Below are positions 47,042 through 58,686 of a DNA stretch of 64,000 nucleotides, one piece after another. The stretch covers positions 14,436,407-14,500,406 of the forward strand of contig OX393569.1 of assembly GCA_947652115.1 (NCBI GenBank). Reading direction: 5' to 3'. The notes below the pieces were generated by a model, which was not told where the DNA came from, searched no databases, and saw nothing but the letters and a program-made list of their open reading frames with translations. A program made the translations under genes and the position numbers. The stretch is from Blastomussa wellsi (taxonomy: Eukaryota; Cnidaria; Anthozoa; Scleractinia; Plerogyridae). Numbering within the stretch: the stretch's first letter is position 1; every line of letters begins with the position of its first letter.

Positions 47042-47265
47042 ACTTCTAAAAAGTTCTAACGTCGAACCCTTTCTTTGTTTACCAATGAGCGTGCGACCGC
47101 GATCTTTGCGCGTCACTGGTCAGTGGAAACTCAACTCGGCCCAGTCTTTCTTATATTCTGACGGTCAGTTTCCGCGCCAACTTTTGAGAAGCAAAACATC
47201 TCTTCTTCATTTCGGTGAAAATTACCGCATTTTATGGAGAAAGGTATTAGATAAGCACGTTATTA
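47042..47265. promoter_or_regulatory. Bidirectional promoter, C19orf53-like / RAD51C
   Basis: The two start codons are only 224 bp apart and point away from each other. The interval is locally GC-rich and holds a CCAAT box (47082-47086) and an E2F-like site TTTCCGCGCC (47169-47178), the latter fitting S-phase expression of a recombination gene. Sharing of one promoter is inferred; no transcript data are available here. Confidence 0.65.
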
Positions 47266-50200
47266 ATGCAGCGAGAGCTATCCACGTTCCCTTTGGCTCC
47301 AAATGACCTGCATAAGCTGTCCAGTGCAGGTTATATCTCTGTTGATGACTTGAAAGATGTGAGTCCCACTGAACTGAGTGAAGGCAAGTTTGACTGCAGA
47401 TTTTTTTGCTGCTTTTTTTCTTTTTGCTGCCTTAGTACCTATATAGTAGCGTGTCTCGTTACTTCTTGACTGTTGAAATTACTTCTGGTCATTTAGCCTG
47501 GTGAAGAGGGAGGTTTTTCTTCGGGGGGGGGGGTGGGGTGGGGTGGTGAGTCAGGAACTAGGAGAGAAATTATGAATGAGACACTATGTGCACTCTCATT
47601 GGCTGATAGGTGTGTTTGGATGAGCGTATGTAAACATGGTTGTGACGCTTTAGTTTTGTGCATCTTTTTAAGAAATATTTTATAAAGGCAATATAATTTT
47701 ATTAGAGGACTTTTTCTGTGTTTACTTAGCCTCATCTAAACACTTGGGAGGTGTTTGGGAGCAATCTTGAAAGTTATGCAAACCCAAGATGCAGTCAATG
47801 GTTAACATAACTTTATAGAATTCTCCCATGTTTAGACAAGGCTAGGTCAACACATAAAAAGTCCTCTATTGCTTAAATAAGAGGTACGTGTAGTGTGACA
47901 GGCTTTGATAGGATCAGCTGAAAGGTTCGTGTTTTTGGCAGGATAGGTAATTTTAGGGAATCTTCACTATTGATATAGTCATAACCTTGGGGGTCAGAGG
48001 TGTTTGGCACGTTACATAGTGTGTGAAGAAAGCATGGCCGTGTGTCGCCTTCGGTAGGGAATAAAGTGTTGTGTTCGTGAAAGCTGTCGTTCCTCATGGG
48101 AGCTTTCCCTGCCGGTCAACATCACTATCAATTTGAGGGTATGGGATACTTAGCAACCAGTCACAGTTCCCTGAAAATCCTTGAAAACAGGTTTGTACCA
48201 AAAAAGCCATTTAAATGCTACCTGGCCCTCAGGTGTGGATCCAGGAAAAATGGTCGCTATTTTCTGATAGGACAAGTGACAAAGGCGCAAGCCTGTAGGG
48301 GGTCCAGGGACATGCTCCCCTGGGAAACAGGAAACTTTAACTACCTAAAGTACTATTTTGAGGTACTCAGTGTATTGGCTAGTTCCATTTTCTTGGGTGA
48401 AATGTTTCAAGCTGGCAGATAATCCCTGTGCTATATTTTGTTTTGAATGAATTAGTGTTACGTTTTGTCATATTATCGAAAAATAAACATTTATTTTAAA
48501 ATGCTCTAAAGTGGTGGAAACCAGTCTGGATATGCAGCTGGCCATACATTTCAGTACTGAAAGTGAACAGCAAGACTTCCATACACTTAAAGTTTTGGAA
48601 TTAAAGAACAAACTGTGGAAAAGTTCCATTCACTGGCATGACTTATAAACTTGATTGTGAAAGCACAGTTTTGCAAGTCAGTGGAAATGAAATGAAGATC
48701 AGGGCAAACAAAGTTACAATTTGATACAAGGAAAATTGTATCTAATTGCAACCCTATTTGGCCAGGTTTAACTGTTGTAAAAGCAAGACTTTAACAAGAT
48801 TCTATGTTGATAATTTCTTACCGTGAAAAATTTTTCAATCTTCATTCTCCTCTTATTTTTTTTTGTGTGATCAGACCTAAAAATTGACAGAGAAGAAGCA
48901 CTGAAGATCATTCAGACAGTACGAAACGCAAATGGTTTATTACAGTCTTCAAATAACAAGCCAGCATCCAGTGGAAATACTTCCTCAAATTCAATCCCAG
49001 GGAGCAAGAATGCTTATGACCTTCTACAGCAAGAGCAGTCATCTGGTAGCATTGTCACTTTCTGTGAAAAGTTTGATGACATGTTAGGTGGTGGAGTGCC
49101 AGTTGGTAAAATCACAGAGTTTTGTGGTGCACCTGGCATTGGGAAAACTCAAATAGGGTATGTGACAAAGAGTTTAGAACCAAAGGTCTTAGTCAAGTAC
49201 TGTACAGTATAAACCTTTTCTTTCTTTATTTCTTTTATTATATATACAAACACAATTCGCCATCTGGATTTTGGAAAGGAATAACTTGGTAATAATTATT
49301 ACTGTCATTATTTTTATTGTGCTTTATCACAGACTTTCAACACCAAAGTGAAAATCGGTCTATATATTTGTAGCAAATAAACCTGTGAAAGTGGACATTT
49401 TGATTATTTTCTGAATTTTTTATATTATTGCATGTATTTATCAACAGACTTCTGGTGTTATGACCCAAATTTTAAGAACGAAGTAAAATTTGTTAAAAGG
49501 TTTTAATTAAAACTAGTTCACTGAGAGGGTAGCCCAGCATGTCAATATCGGATGCCTTCTCTTTCACTTTTCCTTGATGTTAGGTCTCTTATAAAAGAAT
49601 CAAATTTTGCTTCTTATCTAGCTTATAATTTGCTTTGACACAAGCTGCTTTTCTCTACCTACATGTATACCTACAGTAATTGTCAATTGATGTCTCATTT
49701 AGAATGCAGCTTGCAGTAGATGTTCAAATTCCTGATGAGTTTGGGGGACTTAATGGAGAGGCAATTTACATAGGTACACTCATATACGTATTCCTTTTCA
49801 CTGACTAGCATCCACTCTAGCATATTACAGTTCCAGCTTTCCTTTCTCTATCAGGTGCTCCCTTCTAATATTTTTTACATGTAGCCCCATTTTCAGGAGT
49901 AAAACAATTTTAAAATATTTTACAGTATAAATAACTGCCTAAATATAACCCCCCTCTTCCCAATTCAATTTGACTTTTGAAATTGAGCTTGCACTAATGG
50001 TAAAAGCCCACCAGCAAGCAAAATTGGCTTACACCAGGACTGGGAAGATCTGGGTATGAGATTATCTATCAGCTACACTATGCAACAAGGGGTTTTTAAG
50101 TGGCACCTGTTTATTAAACATTGTCCAGGTGAAAACTTTTCCCTGGAAAATTTAATTTTCATCCCAGAGCACCACAGTTAAATAGAAAGCAGACCAACCA

Positions 50201-53200
50201 CATACAAAATATTGTGAAAAAAAGGAATCCAGAAAAAAAACCTGCAGAAAAATCCTCAGAAAAAAAAATGGCAGATAATCTGTGCAGAAACCCAGGCTGA
50301 AGCAGTGATTGTTGACATGCAAACCCCAGCATAAGTATTCATGCCGTATTACCCAAATTTCATTATTGATCGCTGCGCCTGGTCCAATGATATTATACTG
50401 TAGGATGAAGAAGCACAATATTTAACTAAATGATATTTTGATTTGTATTTTACATTATTATTTATTAACTGTCAAATTTCAGACACCGAGGGAAGTTTTA
50501 TAGTAGAGAGAGTTGTAGACATTGCAGAAGCTGCTGTAAAACACATGACACATGTCATTCAGTCTTCTGACGCAGATGAAACAGGTATTAATACTTTGTA
50601 TTTTTCAAACAGTTTTTGTTAAATAATTGACAGTGTAAGACTTGCCAACAACTGATTCTGAAATAGAATTGAAAGGGATGTTCCTGTTAACCTACAATTG
50701 TAGCGAATTCCGCTGCGAGAAGGAAACTTTTGGTGAACACATTAAGTCGCCAGCTGGTGCCAAGGCCACAAAGCTAACTGCGGACCCTAGAATTGCTTGT
50801 TTATCAAGCTTTCTTGTGTCGTTTCCTACTTATCTGAACAGAAAGAGATCTCCAAAATGATGCTTTGAAGAAGTTCCAAGTGAAGAGCATCTTGTCCAGG
50901 ATCTATGTGTTTAGATGCCATGACTACATGCAGTTAATAGCATTGTCCCATGTTTTACCAGACTTCTTGGCAGAACACTCTAAGGTAAGTTAGAACTCAA
51001 GGGAGCTCAGAATTATCTCCTTGCTAATATAAGCATACAATGTGTGCAGAGACTAATATCAATACAGACTGAGATATCTTTGAAGCTGTAAGTCTTTGCA
51101 CGCATTGCGGGCCTAGGGCCATTGGTCGCTGAAATATTCAGAGCAGATTAGGAGTGATAAGAGAATAAAAAGGAAAGTTTGGCGAGGGATAGGTCGCAGG
51201 GGATGGGTGGGTGGGGTGGGTAGGGGGTTTAGACTTAAGGAAAAAGAGACCAGGAAGTACGGATGAAGCTGTTGGCAAAAGCAAGAGTCCATTACTGGCA
51301 AAAGTTTATGTTTCCCCCAAATACCGAAATGGTCAAATGGTTTCATACGTATTGGTGTTTTAATACTTCTTATCCTGGAATATCCTCCTGGCATGATAGG
51401 ATTAGGTAGGGGGGCTAAGTGCAGGCTTGATTTCCACTGCCCTCCCTTGAACTGGTTTTCATCCTGTTTTCCTATTTTTGGGGAGCAAGGGTGGCACAGT
51501 GGTGAGATCACTAGCCTCCCACTAATGGGGGTGGTATGCAGCTCTTTACAAGGTCCCACAGTATTGGCTGAACAAATGATAAACAAACAACAGTAACAAT
51601 GGACCCTAGCCCTAAAACAATAGAGCTGCGTGCTATTAAGATCCAATGAAATTAGAGGTTCTAGAGAGCTGCGAACTATCCCCACCAATGTGGCCCGGGT
51701 TTTATTCCGGCCCGGTGCCATTATGTGGATTGAGTTTGTTGTTGGTTCTCTCCTCTCTCCAAGGGTTTTTCTCTGGGTTCTCTGATTGTCCTCTCTCTTT
51801 CTAAATTCCAATTCAACCCGGATAGTGGACCCGCATGAATTATTAACCAGCTGAGACTGATGTGGCTTCCTCTCTAAATATCGTTATTTATTCATTCCCA
51901 AACGTGGCTGGTTACCACCCAAGTAAGATTATGTTTTTTTTTTGAAACTTTAGGTAAAACTTGTTGTGGTGGACAGCATTGCATTTCACTTCCGACATGA
52001 TTTTGATGATCTTGCTTTGAGAACTAGGCTTCTGAATGGATTGGCACAGAGCTTCATCAAGATGGCGTGTGAAAGACAGTTAGCTGTAAGTACAATATTA
52101 CAGTAGCTCAGAGGATGTGTTGGGGATATAACTGGGATAAAAACACTCTACTGTCTATTGTTTACCACTTAATTTTCTTCTGCACACGCCTATTAAAAAG
52201 CGAGCCTTTTGAATTATTTTTTATAACTCTTAAGACTTGAAGCAAGTGAATTTAAACTAGACAAGAAACCAACTAAATCTAAACCAGATAAGAAATACTT
52301 GTTTACCAAAAAAATTCACGGACGGACACTATCCATCCGGGTATTTTTCTTGTATGGGCACTAAGAGGACTATGAGTAGTGTCTCTCTGCACGCGGGCAC
52401 TATAAAGTCACGTGAAAGATTTAAGCCAATCAGAATCGGAGAAATTTATCGGTGAACTATAATCGCTGATAAAAAACTATTGCATGCGCCTTGGTTTTTA
52501 AAGTGACAATTTGTCTGTTGTACATTTTTGGACTACAAGAGTTTCTACTAAATAAAAACACATTCTACTAATTAAACTACTTGCCCTCATTTTCCGTGAG
52601 CGAAAGTCAACTCGGCTGTGCCCCCTGTTTGCTAATTGAAACCTTGGGCTCGTGGTCTCATTGTGTTTTAAATTGTGCGATCAGATTAACAACCTTATTT
52701 CAGATGCCCAAAACATGATTCTTTTGATTTTTTCAGGTGGTTTTTATGAATCAGATGACCACACGTGTGAAGACCGCACAACTTGGGCAGTCTCGTCTAA
52801 TACCAGCACTAGGTGAGTTTTCAGTCAGTTTTAATGACTGCTTTGAGACTATAAAACCACAACAGTGTAACAAACCAGTGACAACTCACGGCCAAAAGAA
52901 GAGACTGCAAACGGTGAAAATCGCGGGGAAAGTCGCGTGAATGCTGCACTTGTCTCTTGCACCAAACGTATCCACGTGGATATCATGCATTTACCGAAAA
53001 CCCTGCCCCACTAATCCCTCTGGTTGTGGATGTCTACATGGGGCACAGTGGGTTAATGTGTTAATCATAAAAAAGCGAGAAGCCTTGTTTTATTCAGAAA
53101 TATGCACAATTACGAACGTTTTAACGACCGCTACATCACACGCCAACAGTCCCGAACTGTTCTAACCAAAGCGGTAATCATAAAATTGTTCCTCCCATCA

Positions 53201-56200
53201 AGTTGATCTTTCAAATGCGAGCGTAGAAGCTGAGGACTTGAAGACTTTATTATAACGGTGCGCTTAAAAGGGAAAGAAAATTGAATGTGGAGTTATGTGT
53301 TTCGGGAGATTCGGGAGATTTACTGACAAATAATTTGTTACACAAAATAAAGAAGGCTGAATCTCCCCCCCCCCCCCCTCTTCCCCCGCTATTCTGTTCC
53401 TTTTGTCCATGTACGAACCAAGCCACAAGGAATATGTTGGTAAATTGTAATCAGGCAGCCTCTTGGAAAAATTGAAAGTCTTCTCTATTGCTAAGTTTAG
53501 TTTAGTAATGAATCCTTGGGACAAACTATGTAAGTGATAAAGTCACTTAATCGTTTTTCTCAACAGGCTTGACGTAATTTGACTAGATTTTGCGCTGACG
53601 CTAAGGTTGGGCCAAATGAGGATGGAAGTTCTCTTGTTTAAACTGAAATTCTCATGCACTCCCATCGACTGTCATGCGCTCTCACCGACTTTGAACGTGC
53701 TCAAATTGTCCATGAAAGATTTCTCGGTATAACCTTAGTTGATGACAGTCAACGAGAGGCCGGGGGTTTGTGAAGTCATCCACATACTTTAGAATTTTTA
53801 ATTCCATTCACAACTTTATCTGTTCCGGTGGTATTAAAAAGGACATTTCTTCGCATAAAACAGAAGGTGTGCCAAAAGTCGGGCAACCTTGGCAGCCCGT
53901 CAATCCAGGTTGGGGATCGATTGGACGTTAGGCTAATCACCTGACCCCGTAAAAATCATGTGATTATAGAAACCTTAAACATTCAAGGCGATTCACCGAA
54001 TCTTGGCAGCAATGTGGCACACAATATAAGTGACACTCCATGAAAGCCATGTGGAAACTCAGGAGCCGCGGACGCCAATAGTGCACAGTTGAGAATAGGG
54101 AATTGGAACGTACGTGAAAACGTTTTACGCACAATGGAAGGCAGCCCACGCAGCTGAAGGAATGGGAGAGGCCATTTTGCAAGTATTGGATAAAGGTGAA
54201 AGTAGATGGTGTGGATCGGGAAAGTTTATGCTCAGCACAGGAAAGACATAGTATATTCTAGCAGAAGCGGTGATGTTCACCAACATGGAATGGCCATCAT
54301 GCTAAACAAAGACGCAGCAAAAGCCATGATGGAACCAAATCTGAGAGATTAAAAGAAAATAGATGAGCAGAATATAAAGCCAAAGGCCGAGACGTGAAGA
54401 GGCAAATATACGCAGGTATAAGAGGAATTAGACAAAAGAGGCAGGAAACAGCGAATAAGTAACATGAAGACAATCTAATGCACCAGTCATGTGAAACCCC
54501 CGCCACCCCCCATTGGGGGATACCCGGGGCATTCACTTTTATTGTCAGTGAAATGCAGTGAAAGCCCCGCCCTGCCTTGCGGGGAAAAAATTCAGAGTGA
54601 ACTCCCCCACCCCCTGAACATCAAGCACAATTCATTTAATATCTTATAATTTTTAACAACTAGAGCTTTCACAGGATTTTTTTCACACCACTGAAGTCAT
54701 AGCCCGCGAATACAGCCGTCCCTCTTCACTCGCAGGCTGCTGAATGGCAAGGTTACTTATTTTTTCCCTTCCTCTTCGTTTTCACTGTTTATGCAAACAT
54801 ACCATCTTCATCAATTGTTCAGCCTCCATGGTTTGAACCCAGTCTTCTAAGAGAGGTCGCAAATCACAAGTGAAACCCCCGCTCAGCCCCCGAAGCCGTG
54901 AAAAAAGGTGCATTCCCAGACTACTGGGGAACCTTAATCAAGTGAAAACGAGGTGAAAACCCCCGGTATCCCCCAAGGGGGGGGGGTGCGGGGGTTTCAA
55001 ATGACTGGTGCATAACTATAACGATTTGCAACGTGAAACAAAAGCAGACCGCTGCAATCAACGACAGAAATAGCAATCCCTTAACCAACAATGAGGATAG
55101 AAGAAAGCAGTGGAGAAAGCATTTCCAAGGAGATACTGAATAGGGAGGAACTAGCGGGCCCGATTAACGAGGAAGACGATGAACAGCAGGACGAAGCTGA
55201 CATGGGCACGGGACCTGTGAGTAACTGAATGCCGAGATAAGGAAGACAACAAAGAATCGTAAGAACAGTAAAGCCCCTGGTGAAGATATGATAACAGCAG
55301 AATTACTGAAGGCTGATAGAGTGAAAGAACTTATGGACATGATCTGGAGGTTGGAAAAGGTGGAAGAGGGGACTCGTCATTAGGGAATTTCAAAGAGTGT
55401 AAGAATTTGAGAAGAATTGAGATTCAATCGCATTTGCATGGGGATCGATTGCAGGCTCCGTAAGAAACAAGCTCGATTTATATCTGGGAGGGGGGGGGGG
55501 GGAATGAAGCAAGTTTTCATCCTGCGCAATATCTTGGAGCAAGTGAATGAGTGGCAGGCACCTCTCGGGACGTCTTAAAGCTAAGAGATTTATTCTCTAC
55601 ATTGAATTCGGTCCAAACCTTTTTTCCGATGTCGATCCAATAATCGAAAGGCGGTATTAGTATAGCCCTAGGATTAAAATTTCAATATTCGTTGTCTTTT
55701 GAAATTTCCAGGCAGATGCTTGTTGTTTTGAAACTGAAAAGTGTGCTTTTTAGAATTGTCAATGATTTTAAGATATTTTAAAAGATCGCATCAAACTTTC
55801 GGCAGGGGACTCCTTGAGGGTCTGATTACTTGGAAAATTTCAGCCCGGCTAGAAGCGCTGAGATATCGACTCGCCTTCCAGAATAAGCCCTCTTCAAAAG
55901 CGGGCATTTTCGATTACGGTATGACGAGAGTTTACAGCCTGGTCTAAAATTGAATTTGAACGTTCATCCCACGCTGAAATTCGCCACTTGAATTAGTCCA
56001 GGTGTGATTGCATGCGATTCGGTTTAATTTTTGTCTTTTAACGATAAGAAAATCTCGTTGGGCGATGAACTTGTCTGTAGCTAAATACGCAATATATGCC
56101 TTTCCGAAAGGCCAAAAAAATATATCACAAAAGACAACGTTTTGCATCTTTCAATTGAAAAAGTACAATATTCCTGTGCTAAACCACACAGATGCTGAGC

Positions 56201-58686
56201 CTAACTAGCACACCTAATTCATGCCTAAAAATAAGATACAAAACCTAGAAGGAATTAATTGGGACACTCGTTATAAACAATGTCCATAATTCACAAGAAT
56301 GCCAGAAGTGCATAAAATTATGCACTTATAACATTTACAGGATTATACTATGGAAGGAAATTCAAAAGTTCAAAACCTGTTACTATGCCGTAACGATAAC
56401 TGCTTTGAGAATTATTACAATCCAAAAAGGAGTTTGTTGTCCTAATTAATTCCTTTTTACTTTTTTTCTATGACAACGTTATTGTAATTTGGTGTAGAGT
56501 GAATATAAAATTGATAACTGAAAACTTCACCCGGTTGGTTTCTACAAATTTTGCGCCATCTTACACAGTAAAAACCTAGTACGTATAATTTCATCTACAA
56601 TTTAAAAGACCTGTTTGGCTAAAATTTCCATTTATGGCCTGTTTTAGCCTAAGATTTAAAACAGTTTCTTATTTAATAGAACTCTCTAAAACTTATAATT
56701 CCTAGATAAAACAAAACCATCTACTAAAACAGGTTATGTGACCGTCTCTTTAATATGGCAGTCATTCCCCCTCCCCTCCCCTCCCCCCAACCACATTCGC
56801 TCCCGTCTTCATATGTAAGAGCAAACTAAACAAGATACTGAACAATATAGTTGACAACTTAAATAACGAAACTGTGGTATTCGTCAGTGGCCGCTTTATT
56901 GATCTTTATCAATTTCCAATTGATTGTTAGGTCTTTTTTTTACGAACTAACAACTTTTCTATTGAAAGTACTGTGGACTGCCATCCCGATGCAAGCGACT
57001 TGTCAAAGCTAACGATTTCTAGTGAAAGTAAAAAAGTGGTTGCCACGGCGACTAACACCTTAAGTGCTTCTAAATGTCTTCTTAGCACATGAGTAATATT
57101 TTGTTTGTTTGTTGCAGGTGAAAGCTGGGGTCACGCTAGCACGATTAGGATCGTGTTGTACTGGGAAAACAATCAAAGGTATAATTATATAAATGTTGCC
57201 TTGTTCAACAATTGGAAAGCGAAACTCGCAGACTTGTACTCATCTCCTGGAAGGTCGTCCAAAGCGGCTCATGTGATTGTCCTTGCACGGTTAAGAGGAA
57301 AAAAAGAACGGTTATGAATAGTCTCCTTCCTCCAAAATTTTAAAATGAATTGAAAATACCTCATAAACCTTGCTCAGGGTTAAGGACCGCAATTTTTCTC
57401 TTTTTGTCAACAGATTTGCAAACTTGTACAAGTCGCCCTCAAGACGGGAAATGACAGTTCCATTTCAAATCACGGTAGAAAATATCTTCCTTCGTAGCAT
57501 AACAGATAGTAGAATTAGTTCTGCTGCATTTTCTCGGTTGACTTTGCAACATAAAGGCGTGTAGCATTCAGGGGCCGTGAATAAGGTGGTGGCAAACGAG
57601 GACACCTTGTTGCTCGTGGTGTTTCTTTGCGCGTGCAAACGAGGAAACATTTGTTGCGAACACAAAATGTTTCTGAATAAAATCAGAAACATTTTTTGTG
57701 TCTCGGGCACAAAATTTTTTGTCCGCAACATTGTTGCGCGCGCGGGCAAACAGAGAAACATGTGTTCATAACAATGTGTCCTCGTTTGCCATCGCCTTAA
57801 TGGAAGCAAGAGGGAAATTGGCTACTGAAATGTCAGGCATCTTTGTAGAAGTTTGATAGTAGAACTAACGGGTAACATGTGCGACCATTCACACTGTTGA
57901 CATAAATCAAACAATCAATGCCTTGAAAAGAGTGGACATGATCGCAGGCTAAACTTTTGCCCTCTGGCATGGAATCGAGGAAACAACTAAAATTGAGTCC
58001 TTGTGGAAGTTGTTGGTGAAATTTTGAGCATGATGTTTCATTTCAAGTTTATCGGGGCGCCAGCGGAGCCCCATAGCCATAGAAATTCGAAGAGGACTAT
58101 GCAGTTCATTTCCCATGGTCAAAACGGCTAGCGGCACGGTTCGCGGTCGCGCACGAAGACGACGACAACGAAATCGACCCTAACATGGCGGCCATGCTTT
58201 AGAAATAGGTTAACGTACGCTTTCAACTTTGGCATTTGACATTGATGTTATGATCAATTGGTAACTGTCAAAACAAGGTATCCGCTGACCAGTATCACAT
58301 GACCATCCTATATATTATACGAAGTGCTAACTTTTTTCCTTAGTCCGTCGAGCGCGAAGGGAAGAAAACGGCCACGCGAAATGTGGGAGACGCGCCCACG
58401 CGGCGAGGCCATTTTTTGCTTCGAGTTCGACGGACTAAGAAAAAAAAGGGACTGCTCGTAGTCCATTGAAGCGCAGTTATGTTTTTTTTTGTTCGGAAAT
58501 GTTTATACATCGCACGCTTCTCGTTTGAAGGCTGATGGAGTGCGTGACTGCTTTTCAAGCTACAAGGAACAAGACACCCCACTGGCTCAGGAAAACCATC
58601 AAAGTGCAGCTTGTGATATTCAAGTGACAGGTGAAGAAACGAGCAACTCTTTTGCAAGAAAAAGACGATTTGAAGAACTCACGTAG
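47266..58686 (+). CDS. RAD51C: RAD51C, homologous-recombination RAD51 paralogue, ten exons
   Basis: Exons: 47266-47383, 48875-49157, 49703-49773, 50483-50584, 50842-50984, 51954-52085, 52737-52812, 57118-57178, 57414-57474, 58531-58686, giving 400 residues (1203 nt, TAG). All phases match. N-terminal MQREL..FPL and LSKxxxI helix-hairpin region; Walker A GAPGIGKT at residues 124-131; [20 protein letters not shown]; Walker B KLVVVD at 241-246; [24 protein letters not shown]. Family role: BCDX2 and CX3 complexes, RAD51 loading and Holliday-junction processing in the nucleus. Intron 1 uses a GC donor (GAAG/GCAAGT). Exon 10 is inferred: FQIT joined to ADGVRD aligns with human FQIKPQGFRD, and it ends with an NLS-like RKRR plus FEELT. 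Without the last splice, an ORF ends at 57564 (378 residues). An in-frame TAG sits just before the start ATG. Confidence 0.9.
51485..51860 (+). mobile_element. Second-family tRNA-type SINE, interrupted
   Basis: GGTGGCACAGTGGTGAGATC and CTAGCCTCCCACTAATG form the head; after about 150 unrelated bases the element resumes at CCACCAATGTGGCCCGGGTT with the body GAGTTTGTTGTTGGTTCTCT and CCAATTCAACCCGGA. Lies in RAD51C intron 5. Confidence 0.65.
52130..52470 (+). repeat. Diverged relative of the 429-bp unit
   Basis: Shares TCTATTGTTTACCAC, TTAATTTTCTTC, the CGGACACTATCCATCCGGG-like block, CACTAT...GTCACGTG and ACTATAATCGC(T/C)GATA with the unit at 13131. Lies in RAD51C intron 6, so the family is dispersed. 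Confidence 0.65.
53870..54478 (+). mobile_element. Dead LINE, 5' part with endonuclease remnants
   Basis: IGNWNVR (about 54095, the start of an APE-type endonuclease) and [18 protein letters not shown] (about 54272) match the endonuclease domain of non-LTR retrotransposons. Several frameshifts are present. The element continues after a nested insertion at 55016. RAD51C intron 7. Confidence 0.7.
54479..55012. mobile_element. 534-bp nested TIR element with TAA target site
   Basis: Begins TGCACCAGTCATGTGAAACC and ends TTTCAAATGACTGGTGCA, with CCCCC/GGGGG-rich subterminal arms. TAA flanks both ends (54476-54478, 55013-55015). The 3-bp TWA target fits PIF/Harbinger. It has split the older LINE. 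Confidence 0.82.
55016..55400 (+). mobile_element. Dead LINE, continuation into RT domain
   Basis: Fragments [16 protein letters not shown] (about 55080) and [17 protein letters not shown] (about 55268) match the linker and first RT motif (GKAPGPDGI..E.LK). Frameshifts are present and the remaining RT is missing. Same insertion as 53870-54478. Confidence 0.75.
57583..57798. mobile_element. 216-bp fold-back element in RAD51C intron 9
   Basis: AAGGTGGTGGCAAACGAGGA at the left pairs with TCCTCGTTTGCCATCGCCTT at the right, with inner pairs GTTGCGCG/CGCGTGCAAAC and TGTTTCTGA/TCAGAAACA. AAT stands outside each end (57580-57582, 57799-57801). Begins 19 bp after the read-through stop codon at 57562-57564. 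Confidence 0.82.
58337..58440. repeat. Hairpin CCTTAGTCCGTCGAGC / CGACGGACTAAG
   Basis: TTTTTTCCTTAGTCCGTCGA is mirrored by TCGACGGACTAAGAAAAAAA around a GC-rich loop; GGACTGCTCGTAGTCC follows at once. A short MITE about 90 bp upstream of RAD51C exon 10. Confidence 0.7.

Noticed and set aside
51113..51811. 232-residue minus-strand ORF in RAD51C intron 5
   Set aside because: It crosses the antisense of a SINE and a poly-purine tract, has no known domain, and is low-complexity in parts.
57475..57564. Exon 9 read-through as the only RAD51C C-terminus
   Set aside because: Open reading continues, but the tail lacks the conserved GFRD-type segment and the basic NLS, both of which appear at 58531-58686. 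Kept only as a possible isoform.
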